64,000 nt of DNA from positions 12,493,108 to 12,557,107 of the forward strand of contig CM054114.1 in the NCBI GenBank assembly GCA_028673005.1. The letters are read 5' to 3'. Source of the DNA: Tanypteryx hageni. Lineage: Eukaryota > Arthropoda > Insecta > Odonata > Petaluridae. Positions 11,826 to 22,554 of the stretch are shown one piece after another. The position numbers were made by a program, and so were the translations under genes. Every line of letters starts with the position of its first letter. Position 1 is the first letter of the stretch. Under the pieces are notes generated by a model, which searched no databases, was not told the origin of the DNA, and worked only from the letters and a program-made list of their open reading frames with translations.

Positions 11826-12277
11826 CTGGTTGATTACATTCCGTCCCTCCTTCCCACCTCCCCTATCTCCTACCTCCACTCCTTCAACCAATCCTTCTCC
11901 CTTCTCGCCCTATCCTCCTCATCTCCTCTCTGCGTCTCCGGGGTCCAACTCCAGGCGATCAATCTTCATCCTCTGCTGGAGCAACTCGTTCTCCTAGCAA
12001 TCGCTAGTGCCTTCTCTTGGAGAACGGACGGCTTGACAGTCCGAACTGCATCCATTCCATTTAGGTTGTTTGCGCCGTTGCTACGCGAGGGAACATGCCA
12101 TATTTCTCGAACATAATCTTCTTTTGTCGCACTTTTAGGAGTGATCGTCATTCCAGTGGGTTTGGTGGCCCAACTATGTCACCCGCGACATTCTACATTC
12201 CAAGTGACGAATTTTTGTAATATGTTCTCGCATTCGCAGATATGCGACTTTTGCCGGCGAATAGCTTATTGTTAGAA

Positions 12278-12586
12278 CAGGGGTGGGCAACCTACGGCTC
12301 GAGGGTCGTAGGTGGATCCCGAGAGCATTTTATGCGGCCCGCGAAGCTATATGATGGAAAAGTGATTCGCATGATTTGGCACATAAATTCATGTTGTTTT
12401 GGCAAAACTATGATTATAAAACCTTTAATTTTGAATTTTTAACTCGAATTAACTTATTTAGATGTGCTTCACTTATATGATAACTCAGAATCTGCAGACA
12501 GCTTCCGACTTAAAACGCATGCGGTCCGCAGAAGTATTTGCAACCATCGATGCGGTCCGCCATGTAGAGAAGGTTGCCCATCCCTG
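12278..12586. mobile_element. hAT-type MITE, 309 bp
   Basis: The termini are CAGGGGTGGGCAACCT and the complement of CAGGGATGGGCAACCT (15 of 16 matching). The inner sequence includes GCGGCCCGCGAAGC and GCGGTCCGC blocks typical of hAT/Charlie-like ends. Flanking 8-mers TGTTAGAA and CCTTAGCC share only the central TTAG, so a target duplication is at best decayed. It has no transposase and is non-autonomous. Confidence 0.8.
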
Positions 12587-12589
12587 CCT

Positions 12590-14295
12590 TAGCCCTTTAT
12601 ACCTTGAATTAGGATATACTAATTGTTTATTTATGATTATCATTTATTATGGAAGGTGTTTTCTGATGAAAATAAGAACATTTTAATCAATAAAATTGTT
12701 TATAATATTTTAATCAAAGAAAATATTTGTTGGCATTTTATAGAATAATTAATTATAAAATTATACTAGGATAAATATTTTGGCACTAACACAATAGATA
12801 ATTTCATTAAAAATTGAATTAAAAAAATAAAATCAATGTATACTTTATCAGCAACCATAGGTTTCGAAGATAAATACGAACACAGAATTCTTCTCGCATA
12901 ATGGCGACCATGCGGCGTGCACGAGTATAATGAAATATTACTTCAGAGTATTAACTCAAACAAAATTGTAATATACCATCTTCTGGCTCAAGTTGGAACT
13001 AATAGCATTAGGTAGAGCTCTATACCGATAGAAAAATTTTAATAACATCTTGTGCAGTCTTTTAAAGTTTTGGTACTTAAAATTACCGTCATGGTATGAA
13101 GGGTTATAATCTCGCAGGCCGAATATCTTAACCTTAGTGAAAAAATTTATTATCTTTCGATTATCTGACGTCTGGGAACAATATATTTCACGTTCTGATG
13201 ACGATTAATGCAGTGATGATACGGTTTTTATAATTTTCTATAGGGCTGCTTAAAAGTATTTTCTGGTCCTATTCACCTCCAGGTTTTTGCGAATAATAAC
13301 ATTTTTTGGTGATTTATAAAAAGTTAATTCGACTTGATGACGCGCAATATTTCCCCGAGGGTATGCAAAAGAATATCCACGATGATTCATCAAATTCCGT
13401 CATCCGAATGCGATTTGTCCCTTTCTTCCTATCGCGAGTCTTTTTATTTTCCCGTTATTCTCCCGTTTTCTCCATTTCTCTCACTCTTTCTCTCTCTCTC
13501 TCTCCCCTATCTCTACCACACTTTCTCCTCTCACGCCGTGGCCAAAAGGGAATTCCCCCTCTTCATGGACGCCTTATCGCGAGGCAGTTGAGAATCGCAT
13601 TGCGATATTCGGTAAAATATTCCCTCCATTGAGACTAGTTTCTAGAATGTTCCGCTACATTTTTCACCCAAATGGATCATAAAAATCCTCTTTCAGGAAG
13701 AAATCCCCTCGCGAATTCTTGTCCGTATACCATTAAAATGTATCTTAAGCGAGGATATTCGCAAAATTGTGCGCTGCGAAAAAATATATTTTTTTGCATA
13801 CTAATGTAAATTAGTGACATTTATAACTGGCCGGTGAATGTCTTTTATATTCCTACCGCGAATAAGCTGAGCTGTGATAAATGTCAGCAAGACAAATCGT
13901 CGAATAGTTATGAGCTTTTTTTTGGGTTATGAATAATTTTATCAGTCCAAATGCTTCGGCCCATGAAGATAACATTTACCATTTAAAAGATAAAATGTGA
14001 ATTTAATCATAATTAGCCAATAATTAAGCGCTTGTATCCCAATGAGTAGATAATATTGAATTGTCGGTTTTTAGCGGAAATAAGCGAAGCGTGTAAATTT
14101 GGTTGCATTCAAAATAATCTGGTTCCGTTAATTTAGCAGTACTTTGGCGATTATCCAAATACATAAAAACTCACTCAAACGCAGTTTGGTGCTGTTTATC
14201 CAGGAATCTATATTTTATATTTTAATGAACGTTTAATCTATTAAAAAATTTTTAACATTATTGTCTTACATTATTGCCCTAAATTATAATGCATA
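12590..14295. other. AT-rich intergenic DNA with a short CT-rich patch
   Basis: The only structure noticed is a TCTCTC-rich patch at about 13465-13510. Overlapping frames at 13306-13632 are products of this patch. No gene or element was recognised. Confidence 0.4.
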
Positions 14296-14298
14296 AAA

Positions 14299-14773
14299 CA
14301 TAATGTCGGAAGTTGGAATAATTTTTGAAACGAGAAAAAAGTCTGCTATGACCGGGAATTGAACCCGGGTCTTCCACTTGCCGGGCGGATATTCTACTTC
14401 TGAACTATCGTAGCAGAACATTTTCGCTCGTTTCTGAACACGGATGTTTTCCTTTGGTGGGACGGGAACTAGCCAAGCTAGTATCAAACTGCCCCAACAG
14501 ATGTCCTCTAAGAGAATCATCGAAAGAAACTCCTCCCTCTTAAATGGTGAGATTGCCAAACATGAAATTGATGGAATGATATGATCCGAAGATCCTATGC
14601 AGACAGGCATAAGCTGTGAAAGTTGGAACAATTTTTGAAACGAGAAAAAAGTCTGCTATGACCGGGAATTGAACCCGGGTCTTCTCGTTTCAAAAATTGT
14701 TCCAACTTTCACAGCTTATGCCTGTCTGCATAGGATCTTCGGATCATATCATTCCATCATAATGTCGGAAGTT
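14299..14773 (-). mobile_element. tRNA-carrying palindromic element, copy 1
   Basis: The insertion (about 14315-14757) is flanked by an exact 16 bp direct repeat, CATAATGTCGGAAGTT, at 14299-14314 and 14758-14773. Read on the minus strand it contains one arm of a perfect 77 bp inverted repeat (14683-14759 against 14569-14645), a 37 bp spacer holding the 3' third of a tRNA-like sequence, the other arm, a ~150 bp body, a complete tRNA-like cloverleaf (14414-14344), then a T run and the tail. The tRNA 3' part recurs 310 bp apart, so the element behaves like one and a bit tandem units with an inverted end. The copy at 43466-43830 shares body, tRNA and tail. A 115-codon open frame spans it but is an artefact of the shared repeat. 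Confidence 0.85.
14344..14414 (-). repeat. tRNA-Gly-derived pseudo-tRNA within the palindromic element
   Basis: The 71 nt fold as a cloverleaf: acceptor stem 6 of 7 pairs, D stem 4 of 4, anticodon stem 5 of 5 with one wobble, T stem 5 of 5. Box A (TAGTTCAGAAGTAGAA) and box B (GGTTCAATTCC) are intact and a T6 run follows, as at a Pol III terminator. The sequence most resembles tRNA-Gly(GCC), but the anticodon-loop position would read GGC and the invariant U33 is C. It is therefore probably a Pol III promoter module of a mobile element rather than a working tRNA. A second partial copy (3' part) is at about 14654-14683. Confidence 0.75.
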
Positions 14774-15690
14774 CAACTTTTTGGATCATCTGCGAATGAG
14801 ACCGCATTTACACGGGTCAACTTGAACTAGGAAGCGTAACTTTTATTTCGACATAACTTTGCCACTTTTAAATTTTCGATAATTTCACAGAAGTGCGCGA
14901 TGCTAGTTTCCGTGTATCCTGTACAATCATTTGGTTCCTCGAGACAGTTGATCGAAGCTGATGAGCGTAAATTTTACACTTCAATAAGTAAGCAGCTCGG
15001 TAGTGATCTCAGCAGTCGAAAGAAAATTTATAAATTTCTCAACTTTGATTTAATCGACTGGATAGTTGATCAACTCCTTTAAAACATTGCTTACACGTTC
15101 AACTTTCTTTCAGTTTCAGTTGAAATGGATAATTGCTAAACTAAAGTTTACCCGCGCAAATCCTGCCTGACGCGTTTGCGTGTCAGCGGTCGTCCCTGTC
15201 TGGAATATTCGATCGAACGTCGTTAATTAGTTCCCTCCGGGAATCGATATGGGCGAATGGAGTTCCCAATGGGTTGTGGAAGGAGTAGGGGGAATGGAAG
15301 GAGGATGGAGGTGGGGTATCCCTCGGTCAATGGCGCTTGCTGGAATTTGCACTGTAACTGCCTTCGACCATAATGTAAACAACGTATCGTTGAGGCTGCC
15401 GCATGAGAGCGTCATTTGAAATAGGGTAATTAGTGTGGCTCGTCTCGCCGCGTGATTGATTACATTTTTACTCGAAGATAACTCAAATCGTAATTCCATT
15501 AAAGTAATAAATCACTTGTCTGTCTCCCCTTAAACCGTTTCAATAACAGGAAGTAATTTCTATGAACGCCGCGAAACAGTTGCTGCCGTTGAAAAATGTA
15601 CTGGGAAAAATAGGGAGACTAATGGGATGGCTCTGGAATATAGGGAATCGTGATACGGACCCATTTTGTATGTTATTTAAACCAGTTCGG

Positions 15691-15726
15691 GCGGGTTGGG
15701 TTGGGTTGGGTTGGGTTGGGTTGCGT
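15691..15726 (+). repeat. Short (GGGTT)n tandem run
   Basis: About five GGGTT units form a G-rich run. This is not the insect TTAGG telomere unit, and it is a simple repeat able to form a G-quadruplex. Confidence 0.8.
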
Positions 15727-16369
15727 TGGCGTTTCATTTTTGACGTTCACGCATTACGCCATCGTTGCCTTTTCCCCCGAAATCTCTTCAATCTCTTCAA
15801 CAAGATAATTTAATAAAATTTCAGCAAGTTTGATTGCGTAACTAAAGCATCCTTTACAAAATATAAAAGCGTCTGCTTTATTTCCTTCACTGCCTATGAA
15901 AAAAACAAGTCGCAAGGATTTTATAGCGCAGGAAGTTATAAAATAGGGTTCTCTCATTTTTGTCAGAGAGAACTTCAAACGTACCCGAAAAGAACCGTGG
16001 AATCCATCGTCGCGCGTTCAGAGATGTCGCAGTTCTATTTTAAACCGTGCTTATTATGCTAAAAAAAAGAACTTTAAATAACATTTCATTTGTCAAACGA
16101 TCCTCGTAGTGTGCGAATGCGCAAAACGGCAGAATTTATGCCACGGGCGCCTTTTTGAATACGTTCACGTTATATGATTATTTAAAAAGCCTTTAAAATG
16201 TTATTTCTTTCCTCCCTTTACTCCGTGTTTATCCGTCTGCTCCTTAAGAGCGCTACACCCATTTATCAGTCGCTTATACCCCATTCCCCGCTCTGAAATA
16301 AGGACATCCGCCCCTCCTCCGTTCAATTCCTCCCTCCACCCTCAGCCCAGTTTTTCTATCTCCCTCCCA

Positions 16370-17025
16370 CTCCACTAATCCCTCCCTCCTCTCTCCCTCC
16401 CCTCTCTCCCTCCTCCCTCCTGTCTCTCCCTCCTCCCTCCCTTCTCTCCCTCCTCCCTCTCCTCTCCCTCTCTTCTCTCCCTCCTCCCTCCCCTCTCTCC
16501 ATCCTCCCTTCCCCCTCCCCCCTCCCTCCCCTCTCTCCATTCTCCCTTCCTTCCCTCCCCCTCCCTCTCCTCTCTCCCCCTCCCTCTTCTCTCTCCCTCC
16601 TCCCCTCCCTCATATTCCTCTCTCCCTCCTCCCTTCCCTATCTCCCTCTCCCTCCCCTCTCCCACCCTCCCTCTCCTCCCTCGCCTCTCCCCTCCCTCCC
16701 TCGCCTCTCCCCTCCCTCCCTCGCCTCTCCCCTACCTCCCTCCTCCCTTCCCCCTCCCCCCCTCCCTCCCTCCTCCCTTCCCCCTCTCCCCCTCCCTCCT
16801 CCCTCCCCTCTCTCCCTCCTCCTCCCTCTCTCTCCCTCTCTCCCTCCTCCCTCCCTCCTCTTCCCCTCCTCCCTCCCCTCTCTCCCTTCTCCCTCCCTCC
16901 CCTTTCTCCTCCCCTCGCTCCCTCCTCCCTTCCCTCTCTCCCCCTCCCTCCCCTCTCCCTCCCCCCTCTCCATCTCTCTCTCCCCCATCCCCTCTCCCCC
17001 CTACCTCCCCTCTCCCCTATCCGTT
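16370..17025 (+). repeat. Polypyrimidine tract, CCCTCC/CTCTCC type (~650 bp)
   Basis: The plus strand is nearly pure C and T, with irregular CTCTCCCTCCTCCCTCCC motifs and only occasional A or G. Long Gly/Arg/Glu frames on the minus strand are artefacts of this composition. Such mirror-symmetric homopurine-homopyrimidine DNA can form triplex (H-DNA) structures; that is a general property and was not shown here. Confidence 0.9.
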
Positions 17026-17039
17026 TCGGCATGGGCAAA

Positions 17040-19260
17040 CGACCTCGTCAGACGCAGTTAAACGAAGAACATACGCCTGAAGCTTATAGGACCCGCTTTA
17101 CGACCCCCATCCGCAAACAAATGACAAAACAGCGCTCTACTCTTCTCCCGTAGAGAGAGAGGGAGACCTTTTTTACGTCGTTGCCAAAGGGATAACGAAA
17201 AAATGTCCCCGTTTTCGAATGGAAAGCAAAGAAGGCTACCCGGCGACAATGTTACCGAGCTTACCGTTCTTGACCGCGGTGGAAATGAGAATATTTTTCG
17301 CCTAAATGCCCGGGATGAGGACGTGCAAATTCAGAGGACGGAAATTTTCATAATTTTTTCGCTTTTTCATTGGGAAAGTAGCATTAAACTAAGCACGGTG
17401 AGTAGAGATGATTTTATTGATGCATTTAATTCAGCGGAAAATCCCATTAATGGCTGTTGAAGCCTCGATTTTCATTAATAGCGGTAATGTAACTAGATTC
17501 GTATAAATTATGTATTCAAATAATTACTCTGATATTTATCATCATTTTCCTTTTATCCTCTACTGTTTAAGATTTAAAGAGAAATTTGCGTGGAACAACG
17601 AAAATTAACTCAAACGATTCGAGTTTTCACAAAGGCGGCATAAAAATGACGACCAAGAGGGCTTAATTTTTTTTATAGGCAAAAAAATAATATCCTGAAT
17701 TTATACGAGGAATTTATAACTTTTGGATAACTGGAACGTCTCTCAACTGAAATTACTTTTGCTTCTGAGAATTCAGTGTCATTTCTGTGAAGTTTACCTA
17801 TCTGTCCTTTTATTTTCAGACATTCATCGCTAAATTTGTCCAGCGTATCGCATTCCGGAATTATATTAATATGGTATTTCAAGATATTAAACGACAATAT
17901 GGGTTTTATTTTCCGTAACAAATAGTAATACTTATCTATAAAATTATTATTATTACCTCACACAATAAACACGGATAAATGTTTGCGCGGAATGTATTCT
18001 GGTGACAAACGCACGCAGTAAGAATTATTCCGTCTCCCTTTTTATATCGCTTTCCCATTACACGTTATCCCATTCCGAATTTTCTATCTCATTTATGCAC
18101 AGCAACAGTCGAGCATTTTCCGCAACATTGGACGAGAACTTATCCTCTTAAATTCGTCTTTGTCTTCGGGCTGCATAATTCAGCAAATTTGATCCGGTTC
18201 TGCTTTGGAAATGTTTACTTGCAGTCATGTTTGTTTTATTAATTTAATACATATGTGCATGTTAAAGTCAACAGTTTGTTTATTAAAGTCTTCATATTTC
18301 GCATCTTTTTTCATAACAGAAAAATATTTAAGTTTTTTGTTTTGCGTTAGAAAATCAAAGAAAAACTCGGCAATTGATACTTTTCTAAAATAAGTTGATC
18401 TCATTAAACCTTTCAAAAGATGGTGGATAAATTTATTCGACTTTTCAAAACACGGCGAAAAAGACGAGACACTAATGGAAATTAAATTTCTTACGTATTG
18501 GAATCCTAATGTTAGGGCTTATTTATGATACTTGTTCTTTTGGAAAAAGTGTGGAACTCATGCATCGATTATTCGTTCCTTCAAAAAGTAAGGTCATCAG
18601 TTGTTGATTCAAATGAATAAAGTAAACGGTTTGAAACGAAGCCCGTCTCTAAACACCGAAGGAATTTTAAGGGACATGCTTAACGAATGCTGAAAGGTTG
18701 TTTGGGATAGGTTTAATTTCAACTTTTGCATCCCTAATTAAATTTTACTCCGTGCTACATGACGAGGAAACATTGCAATCAAGAGCAAGTACGTATGCGA
18801 GCAATTTATGGAGGTCCACGTTTTTCTAAAGAAGGCGTTTTGAAATGACTGAGCATCGCGTGGTTCAGTCGTTAATCTTTTCCTGTTCACTAATTATATG
18901 GAAAAAAGACAAATTTTTACGACTTCTATTCTCAAATGTCTCCGGAAAGGCAATTTATCATACCGCTCTTGAATTAATTCCTTAATATCTCCATGGCCGC
19001 ATTATTTTTTGCTTCCTTATACATTTCGATTCCTCTTTTGATCCACTTGTCCCATCGTTCCCTCTCCGCGGTTGCTTAGCAACGTATTCGCGTTCGCCCT
19101 CTTCTCCTTCGTCGCTCAGCTTTATCATTTCTTCTTACTTTGAGTCCTTTTTCCTCTATCCTTATTTCCATGTGAACGAATCTCTGATTCTATTTTTTTA
19201 ATCCCTTCATATATATATTTTCATATACATTCCATTTCTCTATTCTTCCCTTTCTAAATA
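17040..19260. other. Intergenic DNA, nothing recognised
   Basis: AT-rich DNA with small uncharacterised frames (for example 17203-17460 plus, 17673-17921 minus). None has a recognisable domain, and no repeat was seen. Confidence 0.4.
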
Positions 19261-19262
19261 TA

Positions 19263-20530
19263 TTGTTTCTGCTACGGGCTTCCATTCCATTCAGCTATCC
19301 GCAGATTTATTTTTCTTCCTTCCTCCATTCCCACCTCCTTCCCTATCTCTGGTCCTTTCTTTTGCACATCCTCACGAATCACCTTTCGTCTTTCGTTTCC
19401 AACACACTTCAACTATTTCTGTTTCATTTTTCGATTCGTCTTTCGTTATTGATCACCTTTTCCCCTCTTCATCTTCCTTTTCGCTCTTTTTTCTTTATCT
19501 TCGCTTCACTAACCCTGTTCGTATTCATGTATTACACTTTCTCTGGCTCGTATACCTATTACTGTACAATTCTCTCCGTTTTGTTTTCCTCCTCGCAATA
19601 TAATCGGAATGCCAATTATTTTCGTTGCTTGCCTTTCTCGCTGTTTTCCTTTTCATTCTTCCTCTTTCCCCAATCTTTCTCTCCATTTCTCTCTCTCTTG
19701 CAGCAATTTATGGCTCCTCCCCCCATGCCACCAGCACTCGTTGTGGAGAGTACGTGTCGTGTGCTCCAAAGCGTGCATGGATTCAAACGTGCGTGTTTCC
19801 GCAGCACGAAGGCCCCAAACAATCCATTCCTCTTCGCCGCCCTCCCCTCCTCCCCCCGCTTCCGCCCCCTCCCCACCCTCCGTTCTAATATCCCGGCTGT
19901 GCTCCCCCCCTCTCCTCTGCGCTCGCCCATCTCTCTCTCTCTCATCACTCTTCTCCAACAACCCTCACCCTGCACGTTCGTGACTAATCAAGGGCTGTGC
20001 TCTTGGACCATGCCGAACATCCCTGGCGCCCATCTTCCAGTTCCCAGCCCTCCCCATACTTCCCCCTATTCCATTCCCGCCATCCCACTCCATCCCATTT
20101 GCTTTCCTCATGGGCTCTGTGGAACGCCGTTGATAGCAGGCTGATTCATAACCTTTTACATGGATTTCCTCTTTTGCGGATCCTATGAATGCGTTCTCAG
20201 AAAGAACCAACCCATGCAGCCAGTTGCCATGGAAACGTCCTCACGGTTGAGAATTCACCTCCCACTTCGCATTCTACCCATTATCTCTCCCTCTTCTTCC
20301 ATGTCTCCCTACCTCTCTTACCCATTTACATATATCCCTCCATCTATTCCTTCCATTCTCCTTACCTCTTACCCTTCCATCTCCTCATCCATCCTCCATC
20401 CCCCTCTCCTCATCCATCCTCCATCCCCCTCTCCTCCATCCCCCTCTCCTCCATCCCCCTCTCCTCCATCCCCCTCTCCTCCATCCTCCATCCCCCTCTC
20501 CTCCTCCCCACTCTCCTCAACCCCCCCTTC
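19263..20530 (+). repeat. Pyrimidine-biased region ending in a (CCATCCCCCTCTCCT)n run
   Basis: The plus strand is strongly T/C-biased. A 293-codon frame at 19263-20144 consists of Ser, Phe, Leu and Pro runs without domain structure and is unlikely to be a gene. From about 20395 to 20500 a 12-15 bp unit, ATCCCCCTCTCCTCC, repeats six or more times. Confidence 0.6.
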
Positions 20531-20669
20531 CTTTTCCCTTGGCCTTTCAACGAGGGTTTTGTTGTGTTATTTTACTTTCACTCGAATTAAAAAAAATATT
20601 TTTCTCGACACAACGTGTTTGTGTATGGAGGTAGCAGCCCATATTTCCGCGTGTCCTATTGGTTGGTGA

Positions 20670-22470
20670 AATTACTTTCGAGGCGTATTTTTTCTGGTAA
20701 GAGGGTCGGTTTGATTTTCTGTTTGTTTTCTGGGCGATGGATTGGGATGTTTTCGGTGCTCACTTGACGGTTCCCCCTCCATTAAACATTTCCCCGAGAC
20801 CATTTTTCTCCTCTTCAAGTTAAAAAACAGAATTATTTTACCAAGTGACGAGTCCTTAAACTATTTTTGCTATGAAGTCATGGGTGACAGCATTCCTGTA
20901 ATAGGTGATGTATTTCAATTTTCTGAGTTTATTTTCTTTTGATTTTATGCAGCTATCCAATGAAGATGCAGTCATTCTTGTTTAGATGGCATTGGGGATA
21001 AATTTCATGCATATTTGTTTCGTGGTTCTTGAAAAATTCTTAATGCTTTCAAGGCAACTTTAGCCCTTATAATTAAACCGGAATCATTTCACGACTATTT
21101 TCTATTACAGAAGCTATTCTCAATATTTTGAATAGGAGATATTTTAAGCATTTTTAATTATATAATTAAGGATGTTTTTGCCAAATAATTAAGTTGGGAA
21201 GCTCTATAAAAATGTTTGGTACTGTGAACCAGTATTGTTTTTTGCCTGTCGTTACTAATAATAGTCTTACACACAAATTCCATGTATCATCATTTTTGTT
21301 CGGCAAACATACTATTGTGTGTGCACCAAATCCAAGGCATATTCGTATCTTGGGGAGACGTTTGCGCCCATACTTCGTAACCGTGGCTGCAAAACTTGAT
21401 GCATGTCACAGATGGGGTCCAACCGATAAGAACGTCGTTGTTAATATCCGAGAAGGCAAATCAGACTGCAGTTTGTATGCTCAGTCATGAATCTGATTTA
21501 TCGCAGTGCAGTCAGCGGCGAGTCTAAAAGCATCGGTGCAGCAAAGGCGACGACAAGACTCTCATCTCTCCGCTTTCCCATCACCCAATCATCAAGATAT
21601 TCAAAGCTCCGCCATAATTCGACAAGCATCGTAAAATTATACACCATTTTTCATTCTGGAAACGTTAAAACCGTTAAATTCTTTGTAAATGGCAATAATA
21701 CCGGTTTATAATATGATTGGTGTCACTGTACAATTTAATAGTATGTAATCAGTATTTGCGATATAGTAACAATATCTTCCAGTGGTAATAATCATCACTC
21801 TGAAATGTTCTGCTGAAAGTTTTTTAATATCAAAATAATGAAAAATTTCTTCATTCTCCTCTTAATAAGTATTAATATTACTATATCTTTCTGGAGAAAG
21901 ATAAGACACTTAGACCTTCGAGGAGTCTCTAAGTAGTATTTTAAATTCCTTAGTTTCATATAGATTATTTATTTATTTCAAGTTCTTCTGCAGAAATTTG
22001 ACTGCCATTTTAAAACGAAAAACGACAATAACAAACGGAGGCTAACTAAGGAAAAGATATCTATAAATGTATTTGTTGTGGTAAGAAAGGATATAAGTGA
22101 AAAAAATATATCAGGGGTATTAGGGATTATATGAAATATATTAGGTAATCTAGAAAAGAAGCTTTTCTTAGCTATAGAGAGGCGTGGACTAGGTATGTGG
22201 AATAATGAGGGAAATCAAATGCCTTAAGATGGAACCCTGAAATAAAAAAGATGAGTAAAGATCTTACCGATTACAATATCATATAGAAATACCAAATACA
22301 AGTTGTAACGTTACTCTGCAAGTGTTTTTAATGAAAGAGCTACAACAATTTAAAAGTCATTGACAGCGGAGCACAGGTAAACTACGTCTTACCATGTTTA
22401 CAAACAATTCAAAACGCTGCTGGGTTTTTTTAATTTGTATTAGTATACGCAGGCTGTTTTGGAGAATAGT
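20670..22470. other. AT-rich intergenic DNA, nothing recognised
   Basis: Small frames at 20742-20942, 21194-21490 and 21487-21711 lack recognisable domains. The stretch 21720-22400 is AT-rich and featureless. Confidence 0.4.
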
Positions 22471-22554
22471 GAGTCCGGCCGGAGACTGCTTGGTTTGCAT
22501 ATCTCGACTCGTGGGCGTCGGGAAAGCTGGCCGCACAACTGCCTACCGGAGGTG

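Noticed and set aside
14344..14414. Functional tRNA gene
   Set aside because: Position 33 is C, the anticodon does not match the tRNA-Gly ancestry, and it is embedded in a repeated mobile element.
14284..14631. 115-codon minus-strand frame with a relative at 43510-43746
   Set aside because: The similarity is due to the shared tRNA-bearing repeat; the frame runs straight through the pseudo-tRNA and is not kept open in the second copy.
14773..15170. Possible Harbinger-type element (CATTTACACGG...TCAACTT phrases)
   Set aside because: The two similar phrases (near 14805 and 15085) are in direct, not inverted, orientation, and no termini could be paired.
15691..15726. Telomere-like repeat
   Set aside because: The unit is GGGTT, not the arthropod TTAGG, and only about five copies are present.
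16274..17038. Long Gly/Arg/Glu open frames on the minus strand
   Set aside because: They exist in several frames at once and come from the polypyrimidine composition, with no stops possible in such DNA.
19263..20144. 293-codon plus-strand frame
   Set aside because: Ser/Phe/Leu/Pro runs from pyrimidine-rich DNA, with no domain, signal for splicing or codon pattern that favours a gene.
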